A stretch of 64,000 nt of DNA, from positions 62,001 through 126,000 of the forward strand of contig NZ_JAJMLZ010000008.1 in assembly GCF_022227765.1 (NCBI RefSeq), in the 5' to 3' direction. Each line of letters opens with the position of its first letter. Within the stretch, counting starts at the first letter, position 1. The notes under the pieces are model-generated. The model was not told the DNA's origin and did no database searches. It saw nothing but the letters and a program-made list of their open reading frames with translations. This DNA comes from Ectothiorhodospira shaposhnikovii. Its GTDB lineage: Bacteria; Pseudomonadota; Gammaproteobacteria; Ectothiorhodospirales; Ectothiorhodospiraceae. This document shows, piece by piece, positions 54,667-61,604 of the stretch. A program made the translations under genes and the position numbers.

Positions 54667-57093
54667 ATGAGCCAGCCCCCCCAGTCTCCGGCCGACAAGC
54701 CATCCACCGAACACACCCCGGCAACCCTCCACGCACCCGCCGCCCAGCACTTCGAACAGATGGTGGAACAGGCCTCCGATGCCATCCTGCTGCTGAACGC
54801 CCAGGGTGTCATTCAGTATGCCAACCAGGCGGCGGCCCACCTGTTCGGGTGCCCCCTTGAGCGACTGCGTGGAGAAACCTTCGGTTTCGTGGTGGCCCCC
54901 GACGAACCCACCGAGATCGAGATCGCCCATGCCACCCGGGGCATGCTGTCCGCCGATCTGCGGGCCGTTCCCATGCGCATGGAAGGCTGGGAAGTCTCCG
55001 TGGTCTATCTGCGGGACGTCACGGAACGCAAGGAAAGGCTCCGGGATCAGTTGCGTCTTCAGGAAGCCATCAAGGGCGGGCGCATCGGCCTGTTTGACTG
55101 GGACCTACAGACCGGCGAGGTGTACTACTCGCAGGAATGGAAGACGCAACTGGGCTACGCCCAGGAAGAGATCGGCAGCGATTACGCCTCCTGGTGGACA
55201 TTGCTGCATCCCGATGACCGGGAAGCCACGGAAAAGCAGGTGGCCGAGTACCTGAAATGCGCCGATGGACGACGCTATGTCATGGAGTTTCGCATGCGCC
55301 ACAAGGACGGTTCCTACCGCTGGATTCTGGCCCAGGGCTCGCTGATCCATGGGCCGGACGGTCGACCGTCACACATGGTGGGCTCACACCTGGACATCAC
55401 CGAACGCCGCCGCACCGAAGGGCATCTGCAACGCCTGGCCTTTGCCGTGGATCAGAGTCCGAGCATCGTCGTCATCACCGACCCGGACGGCGCCATCCAG
55501 TACGTCAACCGGCGTTTCTGCGAGGTCACGGGGTTCGCCCCGGAGGAAATGCTGGGCGTCAACGCCCGCGCCCTGGCCCAGACGCCCATTGAGGAAGTGA
55601 TCCAGCAGAACCTCGCGTTCACCCTGCGACAAGGGCATACCTGGGAAGGTGAATTCCGCAACCGCAAGAAATCGGGGGAAACCTACTGGGAACAGGCCCG
55701 CATCTACCCGGTGCGCGACGAGGACGGCACCATCGTCCAGTACATCAAGCTCGCGGAAGACATCACCGACCGCAAGCAGCTCACGGATCGACTGGACTTC
55801 CTGGCCTTCCATGACACGCTCACCGGGCTGCCCAACCGAAGTCTCATGATGGATCGCCTGGGCCAGGCCCTGGTTCAGGCCCGCCGGGACAGGACCCTGC
55901 TCGCCGTCGCCTTTCTGGACCTGGACGATTTCAAGACCGTCAACGACTCCCTCGGCCACGGACAGGGAGACCAGTTACTGCGCATGGTGGCCGAGCGTCT
56001 GAAGGGGCTGCTGCGCGAAGGCGATACGGTGGCGCGCTTTGGCGGTGACGAATTCATCCTGATGCTGACCCAACTCCACGCCCCCCGGGATGTGATACCC
56101 GTGGTGGAAAAGCTGCAGATGGCCTTTACCCAGCCCATTACGTTGGGTCAGATCCCGCTGGTCACCGGCTTCAGCATCGGCCTGGCCATGTACCCCACCG
56201 ACAGCCATCGTGCCGAAGACCTGATCCGACACGCGGATATCGCCCTGTCACGGGCCAAGGCACAGGGACCGCGCAGCTATCACTTCTATACCCGCGACCT
56301 GGACGAACAACTCCATGAGCGCATGCAACTGGAACAGGCCATGCGACGGGGTCTGGAACGGGGGCAATTCCTGCTTCACTATCAACCCCGCATGGACATG
56401 CGGGACAACCGCATGCTCAGCATGGAAGCCCTGATCCGCTGGCAACATCCGGACTGGGGGATGGTGATGCCCGGCAGGTTCATTCCCCTGGCGGAAGAGA
56501 CCGGACTGATCATTGAATTGGGGTCCGAGGTGCTCAGACAGGCCTGCCTGCAGCTCAAGTCCTGGCAGTCCAGTGGCCGCCCCCTGTTGCCCCTGGCCAT
56601 CAACCTGTCTCCCAGGGAGTTCCATCAAACGGATCTGCTGGAACGGATCATGGGGATCATGGAGGAGTATGAGGTGGACACCCGGCTGATCGAATTCGAG
56701 ATCACCGAAAGCGCCGCCATGAGTTCGGTGGAACAGACCATCGACATCCTGTCCCAGTTGACCCGCATGGGCTTTCGCATCTCCATCGACGACTTCGGCA
56801 CCGCCTATTCCTCCCTGAACTATCTCAAGCGCCTGCCGGTACAGAGCCTGAAGATCGATCAGTCCTTCGTCAAGGATCTGGCGAACGATCCCGCCGCCCA
56901 TCCGGAAGATGCCGCCATCATCCGGGCCATCATCGGCCTGGCCGGAAACCTGGGACTTGAGGTCATTGCCGAGGGGGTGGAGACCACCGCCCAGCGGGAC
57001 TTCCTGCTGAAACACGGCTGTCCGGTGGGGCAGGGTTACCTGTTCAGTCGCCCGGTGGCGGCGGCCGAGATCGAGACCCAGTTTACCGCCTGA
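54667..57093 (+). CDS. Cytoplasmic PAS-GGDEF-EAL c-di-GMP protein
   Basis: This 808-residue protein has no membrane helix. Three PAS-type domains (about 30-120, 130-255 and 255-370, including LQEAIKGGRIGLFDWDLQTG and VDQSPSIVVITDPDGAIQYVN) precede a GGDEF domain (FGGDEFILML, about 370-540) and an EAL domain (MEALIRWQHP, INLSPREFHQTD, EITESAAMSSVE, SIDDFGTAYSSLNYLKRLP). Catalytic motifs are intact. The start is the first available ATG and has no strong Shine-Dalgarno. It ends 27 bp from the convergent NqrM-like gene. Confidence 0.91.
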   Translation: MSQPPQSPADKPSTEHTPATLHAPAAQHFEQMVEQASDAILLLNAQGVIQYANQAAAHLFGCPLERLRGETFGFVVAPDEPTEIEIAHATRGMLSADLRAVPMRMEGWEVSVVYLRDVTERKERLRDQLRLQEAIKGGRIGLFDWDLQTGEVYYSQEWKTQLGYAQEEIGSDYASWWTLLHPDDREATEKQVAEYLKCADGRRYVMEFRMRHKDGSYRWILAQGSLIHGPDGRPSHMVGSHLDITERRRTEGHLQRLAFAVDQSPSIVVITDPDGAIQYVNRRFCEVTGFAPEEMLGVNARALAQTPIEEVIQQNLAFTLRQGHTWEGEFRNRKKSGETYWEQARIYPVRDEDGTIVQYIKLAEDITDRKQLTDRLDFLAFHDTLTGLPNRSLMMDRLGQALVQARRDRTLLAVAFLDLDDFKTVNDSLGHGQGDQLLRMVAERLKGLLREGDTVARFGGDEFILMLTQLHAPRDVIPVVEKLQMAFTQPITLGQIPLVTGFSIGLAMYPTDSHRAEDLIRHADIALSRAKAQGPRSYHFYTRDLDEQLHERMQLEQAMRRGLERGQFLLHYQPRMDMRDNRMLSMEALIRWQHPDWGMVMPGRFIPLAEETGLIIELGSEVLRQACLQLKSWQSSGRPLLPLAINLSPREFHQTDLLERIMGIMEEYEVDTRLIEFEITESAAMSSVEQTIDILSQLTRMGFRISIDDFGTAYSSLNYLKRLPVQSLKIDQSFVKDLANDPAAHPEDAAIIRAIIGLAGNLGLEVIAEGVETTAQRDFLLKHGCPVGQGYLFSRPVAAAEIETQFTA

Positions 57094-57120
57094 GTTCCGT
57101 GGGCCCGCGGGCGGGGTGGT

Positions 57121-57318
57121 TCACCGGGTGTCGCGCGCGTCCCGGGCCTTGTCGCAAGGGGAGCCGCAGCCGCACTGTCCCGTGCCGCAACCGCCCCCCT
57201 CCCGAAACGGACCCAGCTCCGGGTGACGCCGGGCCAGGCGGCGGGCCGCCGCCTGTACCAGCACCCAGCCGGTGAACATCAGGAAGATCAGGCCCACCGC
57301 CAGCAGATAGGTCTTCAT
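57121..57318 (-). CDS. Small NqrM-like Cys-rich membrane protein
   Basis: This 65-residue protein has one membrane helix (about 4-24) and a Cys-rich tail with GGCGTGQCGCGSPCDKARDAR. The pattern CGCGSPCDK resembles the C-terminal cysteine motif of NqrM (DUF539), the iron-delivery and assembly factor of Na+-NQR, whose membrane subunits are homologous to RnfA/RnfE. It overlaps rnfA2 by ATGA, so the two are translationally coupled, and it occupies the place where rnfB would be expected in a C-D-G-E-A-B order. The protein lacks the FxCxxC clusters of RnfB. The NqrM link is a pattern match, not a confirmed homology. Confidence 0.7.
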   Translation of the reverse strand: MKTYLLAVGLIFLMFTGWVLVQAAARRLARRHPELGPFREGGGCGTGQCGCGSPCDKARDARDTR

Positions 57319-57905
57319 GCGGTGCCGCCGCCCAGCCCCGCAAAGCCCATGAAGGCCAGGGACAGGATACCCGCCAGCATCAGGCTCATGGCCGCGCCCC
57401 GGGCGATGGCCGGCACATCCGCCAGTTCCAGCTTCTCCCGCAGCCCCGCCATCAGCACGATGGCGATGATGAAGCCCGCGCCGGCTCCCAGGCTGTACAC
57501 CAGGGACTGGCTGAAACTGTACTCGTAGTTGGTCTGGAACAGGGCCACACCCAGGATGGCGCAGTTGGTGGTGATCAGGGGCAGGAAGATCCCCAACGCC
57601 CGGTACAGGGGCGGACTGAACTTCTTGATGGTCATCTCCACCAACTGCACCGCCGAGGCGATCACCGCGATATAGGCGATCAGGCGCAAAAACTCCAGGT
57701 TGAAGTGCAGCAGGAATTCATTGATCAACCAGGCCGACACCGAGCTGATCAGCATCACGAAAGCCGTGGCCAGCCCCATGGAAAAGGCCGTGCTGATCTT
57801 GCCGGATACCCCCAGCAAGGGGCAGATCCCCAGAAACAGGGCCAGCACGAAGTTGTTGATGATGGCCGCATTCAGAAAGATGTAGGTCAGTGAATCAGCG
57901 TGCAT
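57315..57905 (-). CDS. Rnf complex membrane subunit RnfA (cluster 2)
   Basis: This 196-residue protein has six membrane helices, with NAAIINNFVLALFLGICPLLGVSGK and [22 protein letters not shown]. The start at 57905 (MHADSLT) overlaps the end of rnfE2 by 11 bp; a longer frame upstream is only read-through of rnfE2. It is the penultimate gene of the second Rnf cluster, and it differs clearly from RnfA of cluster 1. Confidence 0.93.
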   Translation of the reverse strand: MHADSLTYIFLNAAIINNFVLALFLGICPLLGVSGKISTAFSMGLATAFVMLISSVSAWLINEFLLHFNLEFLRLIAYIAVIASAVQLVEMTIKKFSPPLYRALGIFLPLITTNCAILGVALFQTNYEYSFSQSLVYSLGAGAGFIIAIVLMAGLREKLELADVPAIARGAAMSLMLAGILSLAFMGFAGLGGGTA

Positions 57906-58554
57906 GGACACCCGCCTCCCCGGCGCCGGCCGTCTTCTGTTTGAGCTGCCGTTCCTTGACCCAGGCGAACAGGAGCAACCAGGCCCCCAGGACAAAGAAG
58001 CCACCCGGCGGCAGCAGCATGATGACCCAGGGCTCGAAGCCTTCGCCGAACACCGGGATGCCCAGCAGGGTACCGGCTCCGAGCAGTTCACGCACCGACC
58101 CCAGACACAACAGGGCAATGGTGAAGCCGACCCCCATGCCCAGGGAATTCACCAGGGTGGTGCTCACCCGGTTGCGGGAGGCAAACGCCTCGGCCCGGCC
58201 CAGGATCATGCAGTTGGCCACGATGAGCTGGATGAAGGCACCCAGCGCCTGATAGATCTCCAGGCTGATGGCATGAATCAGGTAGTCCACCACGGTCACG
58301 AAAGTGGCGATGATCACGATGTAGGAGGCAATGCGCACCTCCTTGGGGATGTGCCGCCGCAGCAGCGCCACCAGAGCGGTGGAGCACAACAGCACGAAGG
58401 TGGTGGCCAACCCCATGGCCAGGGCATTGACCACGGAGTTGGTCACCGCCAGCACCGGACACATGCCCAGCAGCATGACGAACACCGGATTCTCCCGCCA
58501 TAGACCGATCAGGAAGGTATCCAGACTGATGGGTTTTTCGGTATTGGCCGCCAT
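57895..58554 (-). CDS. Rnf complex membrane subunit RnfE (cluster 2)
   Basis: This 219-residue RnfE/NqrD-family membrane protein has ENPVFVMLLGMCPVLAVTNSVVNALAMGL and [20 protein letters not shown] (cluster-1 equivalent PLIVTNC). It follows rnfG2 with a 2-bp gap and overlaps rnfA2. Together these give the Clostridium-like order C-D-G-E-A. Confidence 0.93.
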   Translation of the reverse strand: MAANTEKPISLDTFLIGLWRENPVFVMLLGMCPVLAVTNSVVNALAMGLATTFVLLCSTALVALLRRHIPKEVRIASYIVIIATFVTVVDYLIHAISLEIYQALGAFIQLIVANCMILGRAEAFASRNRVSTTLVNSLGMGVGFTIALLCLGSVRELLGAGTLLGIPVFGEGFEPWVIMLLPPGGFFVLGAWLLLFAWVKERQLKQKTAGAGEAGVHAR

Positions 58555-58556
58555 GT

Positions 58557-59249
58557 TCAGGCGCCTCCTTCAAGCAGGGTCCAGTACGGCGCCAGTTGTG
58601 GCAGTACCGTACCGGCACTGTCATTCAGCATGCGTCCGATGGCATTGGCGGAAATGGTGGCCCCAGTGATGCCGTCGATCTGCCAGGGATGTTCCTTGTC
58701 ACCCTGCTTCACCGTAACGATGGCATTGGCCAGGCCGGTACCAGCCGGGTTGAGGCGAGCATCCAGACGCTCGAAGTTGGCCACGAACCGGGCATCGGTC
58801 TCGATCTTGTCGCCCAGGCCGGGGGTTTCCCGGGTTTCCAGCACGGTCATGCCGACAATGCACTGACAGGAGGGGTCATAGCCGTAGAGGACGCGGATCA
58901 CATCCGCATAGCCGCGGGCAGAGGCCTGCAGTGCAATGCCCCGCAGGTTCCCCTCGGCATCGTAGGCGGCAAACACCCGCTGTCCCGGGGCTGGTGCCTC
59001 CGCCGCCGGGAACAGACCCTGGGCGGTGAGCACGAAGTCCTGGCGGGTCACCGCGCCGGGCACCACCCGGAAGACCGCGGCCTCCAGGGCACGACGCTGG
59101 TTTTCCGCAATATAGGGCTTGGTGAACTCGAACACGCTCACCACCAGCAACCCCGAGAACAAGGCGATCAGACCCAGGGTGGCCACCAGCTTGAAGCTGG
59201 AGGTGGGTGCCGGGCGTTCCGCGGCAGTGGTCTGGGGAGTCGTGCTCAT
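58557..59249 (-). CDS. Rnf complex FMN-binding subunit RnfG (cluster 2)
   Basis: This 230-residue protein has one membrane helix (about residues 20-45) and a periplasmic FMN-binding domain. The family signature is [17 protein letters not shown] and the flavinylation motif ITGATISANAIG, with FMN on the second threonine. It starts four bases before the rnfD2 stop. Confidence 0.93.
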   Translation of the reverse strand: MSTTPQTTAAERPAPTSSFKLVATLGLIALFSGLLVVSVFEFTKPYIAENQRRALEAAVFRVVPGAVTRQDFVLTAQGLFPAAEAPAPGQRVFAAYDAEGNLRGIALQASARGYADVIRVLYGYDPSCQCIVGMTVLETRETPGLGDKIETDARFVANFERLDARLNPAGTGLANAIVTVKQGDKEHPWQIDGITGATISANAIGRMLNDSAGTVLPQLAPYWTLLEGGA

Positions 59250-60268
59250 GCCGCGTCCCTCCGCTTGCGAGTACCGTAGGGCCTGGGCTGGGTGATGCGC
59301 TCGATCAACGGCGCCATGGCGTTACCCAGCAGGATGGCGTACATGATCCCCTCCGGCAGACCACCGAAGAAGCGGATGATCACCGCCAGGAAGCCGATCA
59401 GGATGCCGTAGATCCAGATACCGGAACGGGTGATGGGCGAGGCGATCATGTCACTGGCCATGAACATGGCCCCCAGCATCAGGCCGCCGGACAGCAGCAC
59501 GAACCAGGGTGTGGGGTAAAACGTGGGATCCATCCAGTAGAACACCGAGGCGGTGACGAAGGCGCTGCCCAGCACCGCTGCCGGGATGCGCCAGTTCATC
59601 ATGCCCCGGGCGATCAGATAGAGGCCGCAGAGCAGGATGAGGATGGCGGAAGTCTCGCCCACGGAGCCCGGCGTCATGCCGGTGAACAAGGACCATGTCT
59701 CCACATGGACACCTTCGAACTTCCACTGGGCCAGCGGCGTAGCCGTGGTCCAGGCATCCACCGGCGCCGGCGTGGTGAAGGGCATGGCCAGGGTGGATGG
59801 CAGGAATTCGGTGAACCGATCCGGATGACCCGGCACCGTCCAGGTGGAGACGGAGACCGGAAAGGCGGCCTGGGCAAACGCCCGCCCCACCAGGGCCGGG
59901 TTGAACAGGTTGTAGCCCATGCCGCCGAACATCACCTTGGCCAGGGCGATGCCGATGAAACCGGACAGGGCCGCCATCCACAGGGGGAAGGATGGCGGCA
60001 GGGTCAGGGCCAGCAACAAACCGGTGATGACGGCGCTGAAATCGGACACGCTGCTGCGCTTGCCGGAGAGCTTGGCGAACAAGTGCTCGGTCAGCACGCA
60101 GGTCACCACGGTGGTGATGATCAGTGCCAGGGCACTGATGCCGAAGTGATAGACCGAGAAGGCGCAGATGGGCAAAAGGGCGTAGGTCACGTGGCGCATG
60201 ATCTGCTCCACGCTGCCCGCCTGCTTCAAGTGCGGCGAGGTCTTGAGTTCGATTTTCAGCGGGGTCAC
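59246..60268 (-). CDS. Rnf complex flavin subunit RnfD (cluster 2)
   Basis: This 340-residue RnfD/NqrB-type membrane protein has FGGMGYNLFNPALVGRAFAQAAFP, TTATPLAQWKFEGV (covalent FMN site) and MASDMIASPITRSGIWIYG. Translation is assigned to a GTG at 60268 whose last two bases overlap the rnfC2 stop (GTGA), because the earlier in-frame ATG would read through rnfC2. Confidence 0.92.
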   Translation of the reverse strand: MTPLKIELKTSPHLKQAGSVEQIMRHVTYALLPICAFSVYHFGISALALIITTVVTCVLTEHLFAKLSGKRSSVSDFSAVITGLLLALTLPPSFPLWMAALSGFIGIALAKVMFGGMGYNLFNPALVGRAFAQAAFPVSVSTWTVPGHPDRFTEFLPSTLAMPFTTPAPVDAWTTATPLAQWKFEGVHVETWSLFTGMTPGSVGETSAILILLCGLYLIARGMMNWRIPAAVLGSAFVTASVFYWMDPTFYPTPWFVLLSGGLMLGAMFMASDMIASPITRSGIWIYGILIGFLAVIIRFFGGLPEGIMYAILLGNAMAPLIERITQPRPYGTRKRRDAA

Positions 60269-61602
60269 TTGAGGCGCTCCCGGTTCAGGGACTTGGCGAT
60301 GCGAAAGTACTGCACCAGGGGGATGTTGGAAGGACAGACATAGCTGCAGCAACCACACTCGAAGCAGTCATTGAGATGGTAGCGCTCCTCCATCACCTCG
60401 TACCGGCGAACCGCGGCCAGCTTGCCCAGATCGGAGGGGTTCAGGCCCACGGGACAGGCCTCCACGCAACGGCCGCAGCGGATGCAGGGCTGGATGCGAA
60501 TGTCCTCGTCCTCCGGGTCGGGCAACACCACCACGCCGGACACCCCCTTGGTGATGGGCACGTCCAGGGACGAGACGGTATTACCCATCATGGGTCCGCC
60601 CAGGATGATGTGGCTGGCGTCATTGCCCGTGAACCCCACGTGCTGGAGCAGATAGCGCAGCGGAGTCCCGATGGGCACCCGGTAATTCCCCGGACGGGTA
60701 ATGCCGGGACCGGCCACGGTCACCACCCGCTCCACCAGGCCCTCGCCCCGGGGCAACAGCGTCCCCAATTGGGCCATGGTGCCCACATTGTTGACCACCA
60801 CACCGATGTGATACGGGAAATGCCCGGAAGGGACTTCCCGCTTGAGCAGGGCCTTGATGAGCATCTTCTCCGAGCCCTGGGGGTATTTGCTCCGAACCTT
60901 GTCCACGGCGATGGGGCCTTCCTTGTCCAGCCGGGCCTGGAGGGCCGCGATGGCATCGGGTTTGTCATCCTCCACACCGATGACGGCGCGGGTGGCACCC
61001 AAAGCCTTCATGGCGATGCGAATACCGGCGATGACGGCATCGGTCTGCTCCAGCATGATGCGGTGATCGGCGCTGAGATAAGGCTCGCACTCGCACCCGT
61101 TGACCACCAGGGTATCGATATCGTACCCATCCGGCACCGACAGTTTCATGTGAGTCGGGAAGGCCGCCCCACCCTGCCCCACCAGGCCGATCTCCTGGAT
61201 GGCCTGGATCAGCTGTGGGCGATTGAGCCGTTCCAGATCCCGGGGCCGGGCCCAGTGGATGGCCTGGCTGTCGCCGGGCGCGGTACGGATCAGGATGGAT
61301 TCGGTCTTGGGTCCCCGGGATGTGGCCATGAGTTCGATCCCCTCCACCACCCCGGTCACCGGGGCATGCAGGGGCACGGACTCGAAACCATCCGCCTCGG
61401 CAATGGGCTGTCCCCGCAGCACTTCCTGATGCTTGACCACCAGGGGCCGGGCAGGCCGGCCGAAATGCTGCTGCAGGGGCACCACCATGCGGGGCGCAAA
61501 GGGCAACCGACGAATGGGCTTGTCACGGGTGTCTTCCTTCAGCCCGGGGGGATGAACCCCCCGGGGGAAGGTGAGCCCCGTCAGAAATGACAGGAGGCCC
61601 AT
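60265..61602 (-). CDS. Rnf complex NADH-site subunit RnfC (cluster 2)
   Basis: This 445-residue RnfC has GLVGQGGAAFPTHMKLSV, VNGCECEPYLSADHR, and two [4Fe-4S] sites CIRCGRCVEACPVGLNP and CFECGCCSYVCPSNIPLVQYFRIAK. It ends immediately afterwards, without the charged C-terminal extension of RnfC1. It begins 2 bp after the stop of the upstream oxidoreductase gene, so the two are one transcript. Confidence 0.94.
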   Translation of the reverse strand: MGLLSFLTGLTFPRGVHPPGLKEDTRDKPIRRLPFAPRMVVPLQQHFGRPARPLVVKHQEVLRGQPIAEADGFESVPLHAPVTGVVEGIELMATSRGPKTESILIRTAPGDSQAIHWARPRDLERLNRPQLIQAIQEIGLVGQGGAAFPTHMKLSVPDGYDIDTLVVNGCECEPYLSADHRIMLEQTDAVIAGIRIAMKALGATRAVIGVEDDKPDAIAALQARLDKEGPIAVDKVRSKYPQGSEKMLIKALLKREVPSGHFPYHIGVVVNNVGTMAQLGTLLPRGEGLVERVVTVAGPGITRPGNYRVPIGTPLRYLLQHVGFTGNDASHIILGGPMMGNTVSSLDVPITKGVSGVVVLPDPEDEDIRIQPCIRCGRCVEACPVGLNPSDLGKLAAVRRYEVMEERYHLNDCFECGCCSYVCPSNIPLVQYFRIAKSLNRERLK

Positions 61603-61604
61603 GG

